Positions 1 through 7,507 of a stretch of 29,534 nucleotides of DNA are shown here, piece by piece. A model generated the notes under the pieces. It had not been told where the DNA came from. It did no database searches and worked only from the letters and a program-made list of their open reading frames with translations. Source of the stretch: Spirochaetia bacterium (GTDB taxonomy: Bacteria > Spirochaetota > Spirochaetia > Treponematales > Breznakiellaceae); assembly GCA_025997675.1 (NCBI GenBank), contig BNUX01000032.1, forward strand, positions 1 to 29,534. The letters run 5' to 3'. Each line of letters opens with the position of its first letter. Within the stretch, counting starts at the first letter, position 1. A program made the position numbers and the translations under genes.

Positions 1-249
1 ATGGAGCAGGGGAACCACATTTTCCCCCTCCAGGTACACATCGGCGTCCCGGTACTCTATGCGGGCCGCCTTGGCATAGGCCAAGGCGGCTTCCTTATCC
101 AAGGGATCAATCGAGTTACGGATACATCCCAGGGTAATGGCCCGGTACAGGTTCCCCGAATTTACATAGGTAAAGTTCAGCTTTTCCGCCAGATACTTGG
201 CGATGGTGCTTTTCCCGGAACCCGCAGGCCCGTCAATGGCGATTACCAC
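1..249 (-). CDS. cmk: Cytidylate kinase, N-terminal part (runs off the left edge)
   Basis: Phosphorylates CMP/dCMP to the diphosphates with ATP in the cytoplasm. The minus strand reads [19 protein letters not shown] right after the start, the P-loop (GPAGSGKST) and N-terminus typical of Cmk, followed by the [10 protein letters not shown] segment that matches the family's NMP-binding region. Only 83 codons lie in the window. The start is taken as GTG at 249-247 because an AGGAGG ribosome site lies just upstream (about 255-260). It overlaps the 3' end of rluB by 17 nt, so the two are probably translationally coupled in one operon (scpA-scpB-rluB-cmk). Confidence 0.93.
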   Translation of the reverse strand, partial: MVIAIDGPAGSGKSTIAKYLAEKLNFTYVNSGNLYRAITLGCIRNSIDPLDKEAALAYAKAARIEYRDADVYLEGENVVPLLH

Positions 250-1000
250 TAGGCCCTCCTGTTAACGATTCTTTTTCTTCCCCCGTAAGTGCCCGAGACT
301 CCCCTGCCCCAAGCCCGCCTAACACCACCGGCCCAATCCTGATACGGTGGAGTTTGCTTGGGTGCAGGTGGAAATGGGAGAACACCCGGCGGATCTCCCG
401 GTTTTTGCCTTCAATGAGCACCACCCGGATGGCCTTTCGCCCCAGGCGCTCAATTTCTGCGGAGCGGTAGAATATCCCCTCGATTTCAAGGCCCGCCTCG
501 AACTCCGCAATCATGATATCCGGGATGGGGCCCGTGGCCTCCACCAGATACTCCTTTTCAATTTCCGCCGAGGGGTGGCTAATCCTTGCGGCAAAATCGC
601 CGTCGTTGGTGAAGATGATGAGTCCCGAGGAACGGTAATCCAGACGGCCCACGTTGTAGAGCCGTTCCCGGGGCATGGGGAGAAGGTCCTTTGCAAGCGG
701 CCTCCCCTGGGGGTCAAAGCTGCTGCATATATACAGGGGCGGCTTATGGAGGGCCAGGTAGTGCAATTCAGTTTCGGGATGCAGGCTTACCCCGTCCAGG
801 CGTATATCGTCGGTAGGCAAGACCTTGGTACCCAGGGTAGTTACCACCTGGCCGTTCACGCTGACCCGGCCGGCGGTGATGAGCCCCTCAGAGGCCCGGC
901 GGGAGGCAAGGCCGGCATGGGCGAGGTAGACCTGGAGCCGGAGCGGAGCGGCCTCCCCTGCTTTATCCGTTAAGTTCAAACCGGTCGGTCTCACTTTCAT
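233..1000 (-). CDS. rluB: 16S/23S rRNA pseudouridine synthase, RsuA/RluB family
   Basis: Isomerises a uridine of rRNA to pseudouridine. An S4 RNA-binding domain lies at about residues 20-70, then the catalytic RsuA-type motif [17 protein letters not shown] with Asp121 as the expected nucleophile, and the family signature EGKNREIRR near the end. Length 255 aa is normal for RluB-like enzymes; the short C-terminal extension is unremarkable. It overlaps scpB upstream by 38 nt and cmk downstream by 17 nt, a compact operon. The start is uncertain: the ATG at 1000 has no clear Shine-Dalgarno, and a shorter form from a TTG at 979 is possible. RluB versus RsuA/RluE cannot be settled from sequence reading alone, hence the family-level call. 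Confidence 0.9.
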   Translation of the reverse strand: MKVRPTGLNLTDKAGEAAPLRLQVYLAHAGLASRRASEGLITAGRVSVNGQVVTTLGTKVLPTDDIRLDGVSLHPETELHYLALHKPPLYICSSFDPQGRPLAKDLLPMPRERLYNVGRLDYRSSGLIIFTNDGDFAARISHPSAEIEKEYLVEATGPIPDIMIAEFEAGLEIEGIFYRSAEIERLGRKAIRVVLIEGKNREIRRVFSHFHLHPSKLHRIRIGPVVLGGLGAGESRALTGEEKESLTGGPSGNRH

Positions 1001-1511
1001 TGAGTTTGGGTAAATCCGCGATACTCTCCAGGTGGAAAAACTTGAGGAATCCCCGGGTAGTGCCGTACTGGGTAGGCTTGCCGGGTACGTCCTTTTTCCC
1101 CACCTCCCGGATAAGCTCCTTTTCCAGCAGCAGGCGGATCATATTGTCCGCAGAAACACCCCGGATGGACTCGATCTCGCTGCGGGTGATGGGCTGGGAA
1201 TAGGCAATGATGGAGAGGGTCTCCAATGCGGCCTTGGAAAGCTTTGATTCGTTCTTTTTGCCGTACCGGTCCTTCAAATGGTCCCAGTATTCCTTCTTTG
1301 GGGTAAGCATCACCCCCCCGCCAATCCGGGACAGTTCCACCCCGGAGTCCTCCCGGGCATAGCGCTCGGATAGATTGTTTAAGGCCTCAAGGACCACATC
1401 CTTACCCAGGCCGGATATGCGGCACAGTCCCGCCTCATCCAGGCTTTCCGCCTCAAGGTAGAGGATTGCTTCTATTAACGCTGTTTCTTTTTCGGTATGC
1501 ACATCCATCAC
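963..1511 (-). CDS. scpB: Segregation and condensation protein B
   Basis: Winged-helix kleisin-binding subunit of the SMC-ScpA-ScpB condensin that compacts and segregates the chromosome. The 182-aa protein has the ScpB pattern: helix-rich N-terminal wing (IEAILYLEAESLDEA), the conserved ETLSIIAYSQPITRSEIE segment, the ESIRGVSAD turn and the YGTTRGFLKFF signature near the C-terminus. The start is GTG 1511 (or ATG 1508), overlapping the scpA stop as GTGA, with GGGAG about 9 nt upstream, so it is coupled to scpA. The next gene, rluB, begins inside its last codons. ScpA-ScpB-RluB-Cmk order is a common bacterial arrangement. Confidence 0.95.
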   Translation of the reverse strand: MMDVHTEKETALIEAILYLEAESLDEAGLCRISGLGKDVVLEALNNLSERYAREDSGVELSRIGGGVMLTPKKEYWDHLKDRYGKKNESKLSKAALETLSIIAYSQPITRSEIESIRGVSADNMIRLLLEKELIREVGKKDVPGKPTQYGTTRGFLKFFHLESIADLPKLNESETDRFELNG

Positions 1512-2245
1512 GATGAAACTCCCTTAGCAGGACGTATTGAAATATCCCCAAACATACGGTTCTGGTACACCATAACCATCCTGAGTTTTACCGCCTCTAA
1601 GAGGGCCAGAAAGGCGCAGACGATATCCATGATGGACCCGTTCCTGACTACCAGATCGGTGAAATTGCACATCCCCTTTGTCTCCATAAATTCGGTCATC
1701 AGGGTGAGTTTTTCGTTGATCGACACTTCCTCGTACAGGTCGATGATCTGCTCCCCGGAAAGGTTGTGCATAAGGGATGAAAAGGTCTTTACCAGTTCCC
1801 AGACATCCACCTTTTCCCAGAGTTCCTCCTCCGCAAAGGGCAGGGCTCTTTGGAGCTTTTTACGTTCGATGACCCATTCCGCCTCTCTTTCCTTTTCTTC
1901 CATCAGATCGGAGAGCTTTTTGAAGCGCTGGTATTCGATGAGCTTATCCACCAGTTCCTGCCGGGGGTCCTCAATATCCTCATCCAGGTCCAATTCTATG
2001 GGAAGGAGCATCCGGGATTTTATATACAAAAGGCTTGCCGCCATGTGGTGGAATTCGGTGAGGTCATCAAGGTCAAGCCGGGTGGTAAAACGGAGATACT
2101 CGAGGTATTGCTCGGTAATCTGGGCTATGGGGATGTCATAGAGGTTGACTTCGTTCTTTTTGATTAAAAAAAGAAGCAGGTCCAGGGGGCCCTCAAAGTC
2201 GTTTACGGTGAAGTTATGGACGGCGGCGGCGTTTGTGGTATCCAT
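1508..2245 (-). CDS. scpA: Segregation and condensation protein A (kleisin)
   Basis: Kleisin subunit that bridges the SMC heads. The 245-aa protein begins with the family signature FEGPLDLLLFLIKKNEV (about residues 17-33), followed by IPIAQITEQYLEYL and the MAASLLYIKSRMLLP segment, and ends in a winged-helix region. The start is ATG 2245; no Shine-Dalgarno precedes it. A TATACT hexamer (2260-2255) ends 9 nt before the ATG, so the message would have an almost absent leader. A 9-bp inverted repeat (2271-2293) lies just upstream. First gene of the scpA-scpB-rluB-cmk operon, 67 nt downstream of recA. Confidence 0.96.
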   Translation of the reverse strand: MDTTNAAAVHNFTVNDFEGPLDLLLFLIKKNEVNLYDIPIAQITEQYLEYLRFTTRLDLDDLTEFHHMAASLLYIKSRMLLPIELDLDEDIEDPRQELVDKLIEYQRFKKLSDLMEEKEREAEWVIERKKLQRALPFAEEELWEKVDVWELVKTFSSLMHNLSGEQIIDLYEEVSINEKLTLMTEFMETKGMCNFTDLVVRNGSIMDIVCAFLALLEAVKLRMVMVYQNRMFGDISIRPAKGVSS

Positions 2246-2270
2246 CTGGGTTCAAGTATAGCCGCTACCG

Positions 2271-2293
2271 CCCGGGGTAGTAAATACCCCGGG
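2271..2293. promoter_or_regulatory. 9-bp inverted repeat between recA and scpA
   Basis: CCCGGGGTA (2271-2279) and TACCCCGGG (2285-2293) form a perfect 9-bp stem with a 5-nt loop. It lies 20 nt after the recA stop on the minus strand, so it could stop or attenuate recA transcription, but no T-run follows. It also overlaps the place of the scpA -35 element (-10 TATACT at 2260-2255), so it could be an operator. The sequence alone does not decide. Confidence 0.5.
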
Positions 2294-2312
2294 GGAAGCT
2301 CAATTTTTTGTT

Positions 2313-3566
2313 TTAGAAAAGGTCATCCTCACCCTTGCCGGGTTTCCTGCCAAGGGAGATGGTTTCCGTTGGGGGTGTTGCCGACCGGTTTAGGGGCGGA
2401 CGTCCACGGCCGCGAGGCACAGGCGTCCCTGCTGCGGATGTCGATGGAGCATCTGCAGCGGGGGCCGGCTCTGATGCGGCTACTGTCGACGCAGGGGGCG
2501 CCGCCGGTGTTTTGGGGAATTCCCTGCCGGGGAACATGATCTTCCGCGCCTTCTGTTCCACTTCAAGGGCAAAAGCGGGGTTCTCATCCAGGTATTTCTT
2601 CGCGTTTTCCCGGCCCTGGGCGATCTTGTCTTCCCCGGAGGAAAACCATGCGCCCTTTTTCTCGATGATATTGTATTTGACCGCCGCGTCCAGGAGACTG
2701 GCGGTGGCGGAAATGCCCTTGCCGAAGATTATTTCCAGTTCCGCCTTCCTGAAGGGCGGGGCCACCTTGTTCTTCACCACCTTGACCCGTACCCGGTTGC
2801 CCAGGGCGTCTTCATCCCCCGCCCCCTCGATGGTCTCGAACTTACGCACGTCGAGGCGTACCGATGCGTAGAACTTCAGGGCGTTGCCGCCGGTGGTTGT
2901 TTCCGGGTTACCGAACATGATCCCAATCTTCATACGGATCTGGTTGATGAATATCAGGATGGTCCGGGACTTGCCGATGATGGCGGTGAGTTTCCGCATG
3001 GCCTGGCTCATAAGCCGGGCCTGGAGGCCCATCTGGGCATCTCCCATGTCGCCGTCAATTTCCGCCTGGGGTGTTAAAGCCGCCACAGAGTCCACCACGA
3101 TCACATCCACCGCGCCGGAACGAACCAGGCTTTCGGTGATTTCCAGGGCCTGTTCCCCGGATTCGGGCTGGGAAATCCAGAGATCGTCGGTGTTGACCCC
3201 CAGATTTTTCGCGTAGACCGGGTCCAGGGCGTGTTCGGCGTCCACAAAGGCGGCAATCCCCCCCATTTTCTGGGCCTCCGCCACTACGTGGAGCGCCAGG
3301 GTGGTCTTTCCCGAAGACTCGGGGCCGTAGATCTCGATGATCCGCCCCCGGGGGAAACCGCCAATGCCCAGTGCCTCGTCCAGGAGCAATGCCCCCGAGG
3401 AGACCACTTCTATGCCCGCAGCGGTGCTATGATCCCCCAGCTTCATCAGAGAACCTGAGCCGAATTGCTTTTCAATCTGGAGCCGGGCCGCTTCCAGGGC
3501 CTTCTCCTTTTCTTCACTTGATGCCAGGGGGTTTCCTCTGGTCTTTTCCGGTTCATTCTTTGCCAT
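2313..3566 (-). CDS. recA: Recombinase RecA with long Ala/Pro-rich C-terminal tail
   Basis: ATP-dependent strand-exchange protein for homologous recombination and SOS induction. The core is fully conserved: Walker [10 protein letters not shown] (residues 81-89), the [20 protein letters not shown] segment, the L2 loop around [19 protein letters not shown] and the basic [11 protein letters not shown] end of the core. At 417 aa it is about 65 aa longer than E. coli RecA. The extra length is a short N-terminal extension and a roughly 65-residue Ala/Pro/Ser-rich tail that contains RGRGRPPL (385-392), an AT-hook-like motif, and ends in the acidic GEDDLF. The start ATG 3566 has GGGGAGGGAG upstream, and a promoter is at 3611-3583. 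Confidence 0.98.
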   Translation of the reverse strand: MAKNEPEKTRGNPLASSEEKEKALEAARLQIEKQFGSGSLMKLGDHSTAAGIEVVSSGALLLDEALGIGGFPRGRIIEIYGPESSGKTTLALHVVAEAQKMGGIAAFVDAEHALDPVYAKNLGVNTDDLWISQPESGEQALEITESLVRSGAVDVIVVDSVAALTPQAEIDGDMGDAQMGLQARLMSQAMRKLTAIIGKSRTILIFINQIRMKIGIMFGNPETTTGGNALKFYASVRLDVRKFETIEGAGDEDALGNRVRVKVVKNKVAPPFRKAELEIIFGKGISATASLLDAAVKYNIIEKKGAWFSSGEDKIAQGRENAKKYLDENPAFALEVEQKARKIMFPGREFPKTPAAPPASTVAASEPAPAADAPSTSAAGTPVPRGRGRPPLNRSATPPTETISLGRKPGKGEDDLF

Positions 3567-3582
3567 ATATGCTCCCTCCCCT

Positions 3583-3611
3583 AGGATAACGCGCTATATC
3601 CGATTCTACAA
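3583..3611 (-). promoter_or_regulatory. recA promoter candidate
   Basis: Minus strand: -35 TTGTAG (3611-3606), 17-nt spacer, -10 TATCCT (3588-3583). It is followed by the GGGGAGGGAG ribosome site and ATG 3566. No LexA-box-like inverted repeat stands out. Confidence 0.55.
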
Positions 3612-3629
3612 CGTCCCCAGGGCTTTTTG

Positions 3630-4616
3630 CTAGCCTGCTAAAGGCTGCGCCTGTACCTTTCCTTCCAAGTCAGCGTCCCAGCCTTTGTCCGGGATGTTTT
3701 TATACGCATCAAGGGCCGATTCCGGCACGTATATAACATCCGGCACTAAAAACGCACCCGCCTTGCTGGGGAATACAGTCTTCCCCAGTTCAGGGGGTGT
3801 TGCTCCCAGGGTGAGACTTTCAAGGCTTTTGCAACTCGCAAAGGCGCTGTCCCCAATCGCAGTCACCGCGGGTAGTTGTACCGATGAAAGGGAGTCACAG
3901 GAATTAAAGGTCCTTTTCCCAATCTCCGTAGCCTTAGGCAAGAATACCGATACAAGGGAGTCGCATTGATGAAACGCACCATTCCCCGTGGTAGTATTGG
4001 TTATTGCCTCCACCTTTTCCATGTGCAGGGTTTCAAGTTTAACGCAGCCGCTAAATGCCAAATGTTCGATAATAGTGACCCCCGGCATATCTATTGTGGT
4101 CAGCTCAGTACACCCTAGAAAGGCACTTTTCCCGACGGTTATTAGATTGAGGGGCAAAATGATCTCCCGTATTTTAGCCTTTCCGGGGTCTGAAATATTG
4201 GAGATTTTCTCCCCGGTACAGGCACTGAGATCCAGAACAACATAACGGCTTAAAGCAGCATAGAGGCCTCTCAAATTATTTTTGTCGCCGCTTGCCAAAT
4301 TAACCCCCTTTAGCTTGATAGCATACGGTTCCGTTTCGGTATTGTCGCTCTGGTCCGCAAGCCATGTCATTAAAGCCTTGACACCGGTTACGGTCACCGA
4401 ACCATCCGGGTTTTCCACATAGCCCGGCTCCTCCTCACCCTCCGGGTCCTCCTTGCCGCCCGGGTCTTTCTGTTTAGCCGGCTCTTTCTGTTTAGCCGGG
4501 TTCGCCGGATGCTCCGGGTTCTCCGGGACATCGGGATCGGCCGGGTTACTGCATCCGAGAATCAGCAGATACGCGGAGAGACAAAACACGGAAATAATAA
4601 CAAAACGTCTTTTCAT
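3630..4616 (-). CDS. BspA-like leucine-rich-repeat lipoprotein
   Basis: Predicted surface lipoprotein of 328 aa. The start is set at ATG 4616 because GGGGAGG lies 5-6 nt upstream; the ATG 15 nt further upstream overlaps that site. A basic N-terminus, hydrophobic stretch and lipobox LILGC give a lipid-modified Cys. Next comes a low-complexity Pro/Glu/Lys linker, then about six TpLRR/LRR_5-type repeats of roughly 23 residues (for example SAFLGCTELTTIDMPGVT, RTFNSCDSLSSVQLPAVT). Such repeats in treponemes and oral anaerobes (BspA, LrrA) mediate adhesion, which is an inference here. It shares LDLSACTG, the repeat style and the SLTLG ending with the lipoprotein at 18346-19548, so the two are paralogues. 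Confidence 0.88.
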   Translation of the reverse strand: MKRRFVIISVFCLSAYLLILGCSNPADPDVPENPEHPANPAKQKEPAKQKDPGGKEDPEGEEEPGYVENPDGSVTVTGVKALMTWLADQSDNTETEPYAIKLKGVNLASGDKNNLRGLYAALSRYVVLDLSACTGEKISNISDPGKAKIREIILPLNLITVGKSAFLGCTELTTIDMPGVTIIEHLAFSGCVKLETLHMEKVEAITNTTTGNGAFHQCDSLVSVFLPKATEIGKRTFNSCDSLSSVQLPAVTAIGDSAFASCKSLESLTLGATPPELGKTVFPSKAGAFLVPDVIYVPESALDAYKNIPDKGWDADLEGKVQAQPLAG

Positions 4617-4635
4617 AAAAGACCTCCCCATAATA

Positions 4636-4652
4636 CCCCTTGTTAAGAGGGG
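4636..4652. promoter_or_regulatory. Palindrome in front of the BspA-like gene
   Basis: CCCCTTGTTAAGAGGGG is an imperfect 17-bp palindrome directly upstream of a TATTAT -10-like hexamer (minus strand). No good -35 is seen, so it may be an activator or repressor site for the lipoprotein gene. Weak call. Confidence 0.3.
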
Positions 4653-4685
4653 AAGAGGGATTCTGCTTTAGTGGGTTTCGGTTTT

Positions 4686-5072
4686 TTACCGGATTTCCGG
4701 TCCGGGGCTTAGGGTCTCCGAGGCGGTCCTTGCCTGGGCTTTACTTCTATAGAAAAGTACGTCCGCTTCCTTAATCCAGCCCGTATAGGCGCCGTTTACC
4801 TTGACCCAGGATTTTTTGCGTTCCAGTATCTCCACCACCGCGCCCCGGCGAAGATACCCCAGGGAAACCGATTCCGGAGCGGGGTCGTTCTGTACATGGG
4901 TATAGGAACTGTTTACCATCCCGTAACCGATGACGGAACGGGATAAGGGAGGGGTAGCCGGTGGGGTAAGGGGCTGTTCTTCAGGGGCGCGGCTGCAGGT
5001 GCCCAGAAGGAGGATCGCCAGAAGGGCCAAGGCTTGAGCTTGACTATAATAGAAGGATACAGGTACTTTCAT
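4686..5072 (-). CDS. Small lipoprotein with bacterial SH3 domain
   Basis: Predicted 128-aa envelope lipoprotein. The N-terminus has a hydrophobic segment ending in LLLGTC (lipobox), then a Pro/Thr-rich linker. Residues about 48-108 resemble a bacterial SH3 (SH3b) fold: GYGMVNSSYTHVQNDP, then GYLRRGAVVEILERKKSWVKV and GAYTGWIKEADV. SH3b domains commonly bind cell-wall peptides, so a wall-associated role is inferred. Its ATG (5072-5070) lies only 3 nt from the ATG of the divergent omptin-like gene, so the control region of each gene must sit inside the other's coding sequence. No clear Shine-Dalgarno precedes it. Confidence 0.78.
   Translation of the reverse strand: MKVPVSFYYSQAQALALLAILLLGTCSRAPEEQPLTPPATPPLSRSVIGYGMVNSSYTHVQNDPAPESVSLGYLRRGAVVEILERKKSWVKVNGAYTGWIKEADVLFYRSKAQARTASETLSPGPEIR
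5040..5069 (+). promoter_or_regulatory. Promoter candidate for the omptin-like gene, inside the SH3 gene
   Basis: -35 TTGACT (5040-5045), 18-nt spacer, -10-like TACTTT (5064-5069), then 6 nt to ATG 5076. A second option is TATAAT at 5045-5050, giving a leader of about 20 nt. Either promoter lies within the first codons of the divergent SH3 lipoprotein. Confidence 0.35.
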
Positions 5073-5075
5073 GGT

Positions 5076-6119
5076 ATGAAGAGCATATATGCTTTTGCAT
5101 TTTTCGTCAGTATACTTTGCATTGGCGTATTCCCCGTTTCAAGCGATGGTGCGGATACCATTGATTTTTCCATTGGCAAGACGCCCTATAGGATTTCCCT
5201 GGCTGCCGAGGCGGGGGTTCTTCTGGGGCAGGTAGAGGAAATTGTCTATGCCGATTCCAATACGGATACCTATCTCAGCCAGCTTCTTTGGGACCTGAAA
5301 CCTCTGGTGTATCTCGGTTCGGGTCTGTCTTTTTCCCGGGCCAATCCCCTGGACGGACTTGGCGGGACGGCGGATCTGTCGGTTAAGTTCGGCCTGCCCA
5401 TTCGTAGTGGAACCCTGGAAAACCGGGACTGGCAAAACAAAGCTGATCCGGATATGGTAACCGATTTTTCTTCCCACGACCTTAGTATTCAGGGGGGGGA
5501 ACAAGTAACTATGCTGTTGGATTTTTCCGGAGGGATTTCCATTCCCATCAAATCGGCGGTGGCGCTGAGAGCCCTGCTTTCCTTTTCCTATATGCACTTT
5601 TCCTGGAGCGGCCAGGGTGGGTACGGAAGATATATGGCAAGGGATCCCTACTCTACGAGATTCTTCCCGGAAGCTGAATGGCGCAGGCGAACTTTCCAGG
5701 GAACCGTTATAACCTATGAGCAGGTGTGGATAATCCCCTCCCCAGGGCTGGGGGTTCTATGGCCTGTTCACCGGGTTCTGGATTTGGACTTCCGGTTTTT
5801 CATGAGTCCTCTGATATTCGTCTGGGATTTGGATATTCATATGGAAAGAAAACTGCGGTTTTACGACACCATGTCGGGAGGCTTGTACTTGGAACCGGGG
5901 GTGGATATTTCTTTTACCCCCAACCCGTTTTTGACCCTCCTTTTACATGGCTCCTGGCGGTATAGTACCGGTACCCGGGGAAAAACCATAATGACAAGCA
6001 CCGGGTCCACTACCATTATTGGAGAATCTTATGACACGGCCGGAGTCGGCTACTCAGCTTTTGATGTGGGGCTCTCCCTAAGGGTCGCCCTCCCCCTGGG
6101 CTTGCTTTCTAAACGATAA
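5076..6119 (+). CDS. Omptin-like outer-membrane beta-barrel (putative aspartyl-type protease)
   Basis: Predicted 347-aa secreted barrel with signal peptide MKSIYAFAFFVSILCIGVFP. The pattern of strands and turns matches the omptin family (OmpT/Pla). NRDWQNKADPDMVTDFSSHD (116-135) corresponds to the omptin loop with catalytic Asp83/Asp85, and DLDIH (251-255) carries the Asp-x-His pair equivalent to Asp210/His212. The position matching Asp83 is Asn116, while Asp118, Asp253 and His255 are present, so activity may be altered. Omptins cleave peptides at basic sites at the cell surface. An upstream TTG (5034) could extend the ORF, but the ATG gives the better signal peptide. The last codons lie in a short sequence repeated at 6604 and 7303. 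Confidence 0.72.
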   Translation: MKSIYAFAFFVSILCIGVFPVSSDGADTIDFSIGKTPYRISLAAEAGVLLGQVEEIVYADSNTDTYLSQLLWDLKPLVYLGSGLSFSRANPLDGLGGTADLSVKFGLPIRSGTLENRDWQNKADPDMVTDFSSHDLSIQGGEQVTMLLDFSGGISIPIKSAVALRALLSFSYMHFSWSGQGGYGRYMARDPYSTRFFPEAEWRRRTFQGTVITYEQVWIIPSPGLGVLWPVHRVLDLDFRFFMSPLIFVWDLDIHMERKLRFYDTMSGGLYLEPGVDISFTPNPFLTLLLHGSWRYSTGTRGKTIMTSTGSTTIIGESYDTAGVGYSAFDVGLSLRVALPLGLLSKR

Positions 6120-6150
6120 AAAGACCGGTGAGGGTTTTCGCTTGCGGGGT
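6083..6150 (+). repeat. Mosaic of two short dispersed repeats
   Basis: The first part (GCCCTCCC-CTGGGCTTGCTTTCTAAA-GATAAAAAGACCG) recurs at 7303-7343 and, shorter, at 6604-6631. The second part, ACCGGTGAGGGTTTTCGCTT (6124-6143), recurs at 6777-6796 inside the brnA-like gene. The segment therefore looks stitched from sequences now found on both sides of the BrnTA locus. Confidence 0.6.
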
Positions 6151-6161
6151 GGGGATAAGCC

Positions 6162-6530
6162 TTATTCGCCGTCTGCAGCCAGTTTGTTTATCGTCTCTAC
6201 CGGTAACCCGGTAATCCTCTGAATAAAATCCACGGATAGGCCCTCGTTCAAGGCATTCCGGGCCACTTCGAACTTGCCCTCGAACTTGCCTTCGGACTTG
6301 CCCCTGGCCTCCCCTCTGGCCTCCCATTGTACTGCCCTAGCCTCCCATTTCGCGGTGATGCCGAATTCCTCAAGCACCTGGTCAAAGGTCAGTTCTGCAT
6401 TGCTCATCTTAAGTACCTCCCTAAATGTGGCGGGATTTGCCTTGAATAGTGTTTCAAAATAAATACCCCTATCCTGTCGGAGACCTATGGTCTTATTTCT
6501 CTCCCCGTTCATCCGCCAGGCTTCCGCCAC
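6162..6530 (-). pseudogene. Rpn-family (PD-(D/E)XK nuclease/transposase) C-terminal remnant
   Basis: The 122-residue open frame resembles only the C-terminal part of Rpn-type recombination-promoting nucleases common in treponemes: FDQVLEEFGITAKWEARAVQ, an Arg/Gly/Glu repeat (WEARGEARGKSEGKFEGKFE) and a final helical ARNALNEGLSVDFIQRITGL motif. No PD-(D/E)XK catalytic part is present. The same frame stays open upstream to about 6628 (LKLSPDENVWLKNLRTKLG) without a proper start, and its 5' end is cut at a repeat that recurs at 6083 and 7303. It is best read as a truncated, probably non-functional gene. Confidence 0.6.
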
Positions 6531-6603
6531 CCCCAGCTTGGTTCTGAGGTTCTTTAACCAGACGTTCTCGTCCGGGGATAGCTTCAGAACCGCAAGGGAC
6601 TGC

Positions 6604-6631
6604 GGGGTCGCCCTCCCCTGGGCTTGCTTTC
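6604..6631 (+). repeat. Short dispersed repeat, copy 2
   Basis: GGGGTCGCCCTCCCCTGGGC followed by TTGCTTTC matches 6083-6110 and 7303-7323. It marks the point where the Rpn-like remnant loses its upstream homology. Confidence 0.55.
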
Positions 6632-6645
6632 AGAGAAGTGCCATG

Positions 6646-6972
6646 TCATAAAACCTTAGCAAGTATCTCCGGGTTTTCGGCCACATAGTTCAGCACATCC
6701 CCCATTGTCCCGGAGTATCCCCTTCCTAGGGCTTTGTATTTTTCCAGGGTTTCCGGCTTTACGCGGATGGAAACCACCGGTGAGGGTTTTCGCTTCCGGA
6801 CTTCCCTGGCCAAGGCGGCGAATTCCGCCAGGGCTTGCGGGGAGCTGGGGGGGCAGTCGGGATCGTATGCCTCCGGGTGTTTCCGGGCTTCCCTGGCCAC
6901 CCGCTTTACTTCCTGGATCACTTCTTTAGGAATTTTTCTCCCAACCTTTGCCGTCAATCTGATAATAGCCAT
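6646..6972 (-). CDS. brnA: BrnA-like antitoxin of a type II toxin-antitoxin pair
   Basis: Predicted 108-aa antitoxin. The start is ATG 6972, chosen for AAGGAGAAG just upstream; it overlaps brnT by 47 nt. The C-terminal half (VSIRVKPETLEKYKALGRGYSGTMGDVLNYV) fits the BrnA/CopG-type ribbon-helix-helix dimerisation and DNA-binding domain, and the N-terminal half is helical and charged. BrnA neutralises the BrnT ribonuclease and represses the operon together with it. Gene order toxin first, antitoxin second is typical for BrnTA. Part of the coding sequence (6777-6796) is a short repeat also present at 6124. Confidence 0.82.
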   Translation of the reverse strand: MAIIRLTAKVGRKIPKEVIQEVKRVAREARKHPEAYDPDCPPSSPQALAEFAALAREVRKRKPSPVVSIRVKPETLEKYKALGRGYSGTMGDVLNYVAENPEILAKVL

Positions 6973-7246
6973 GGTAACTTCTCCTTTCCGGCCCCTCAGC
7001 CAGCCGCGCCGATATAATTTTTTTGGTTTCTCCGATTTCCGTATAGACAACCATTAAAACCTTATGCACCATGCCCAGGGTTTGACGGCGCTCTTCCCCG
7101 GAGGTGTTCCCTTCGCTTTCATCCCGGCGCTCTATTCTATTTGGATCTGAAAAAACATACTGGGCAGCCTCAAAAGACAAGCCCTTATGCTTGGCTTTGT
7201 TGATCGCATTTTTACTTTCGTCCCAATCCACACCGGGCAATTTCAT
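6926..7246 (-). CDS. brnT: BrnT-like ribonuclease toxin
   Basis: Predicted RelE-fold mRNA interferase (DUF497/BrnT). Diagnostic segments are VDWDESKNAINKAKHKGLSFE, YVFSDPNRIERRDE, RRQTLGMVHKVLMVVYTE and ISARLAEGPERRSYHG, giving the complete family length of about 106 aa. Two ATGs are possible. The second (7246) is preferred because the -10 box TACACT (7258-7253) ends exactly 6 nt before it while the first ATG (7252) abuts the box; the message would be leaderless. It is followed by brnA in an overlapping frame. BrnT slows growth by cutting RNA until BrnA is bound. Confidence 0.88.
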   Translation of the reverse strand: MKLPGVDWDESKNAINKAKHKGLSFEAAQYVFSDPNRIERRDESEGNTSGEERRQTLGMVHKVLMVVYTEIGETKKIISARLAEGPERRSYHGYYQIDGKGWEKNS

Positions 7247-7252
7247 ATTCAT

Positions 7253-7281
7253 AGTGTAGTGTCATTTTGTAGTGTTGTCCA
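7253..7281 (-). promoter_or_regulatory. brnTA promoter
   Basis: Minus strand: -35 TGGACA (7281-7276), 17-nt spacer, -10 TACACT (7258-7253), 6 nt to ATG 7246. The spacer holds a repeated ACTACA/ACACTACA pattern that may be part of a BrnA operator. Confidence 0.65.
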
Positions 7282-7302
7282 CCGGAATAGTTCTTACCAG
7301 GG

Positions 7303-7345
7303 ACCCTCCCCTGGGCTTGCTTTCTAAATGATAAAAAGACCGTAG
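7303..7345 (+). repeat. Short dispersed repeat, copy 3
   Basis: Contains CCCTCCCCTGGGCTTGCTTT then CTAAATGATAAAAAGACCG, nearly identical to 6088-6127 after the omptin-like gene. The rest of 7282-7468 shows no gene or clear structure. Confidence 0.6.
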
Positions 7346-7507
7346 CATTTTCTCTTCAGGTGATCTACACTGTATGTGTGCCGATTCCGCCGTCTTTGCC
7401 GGGTCACGGTGGACCAAGACTTACGGGTAAAAGCCCCTGTAGGCCTCCTGGGATAGTATAAACGGACTTTGTTACTGATTTACCGAAAAGGAGGCCATCA
7501 AATTAGT

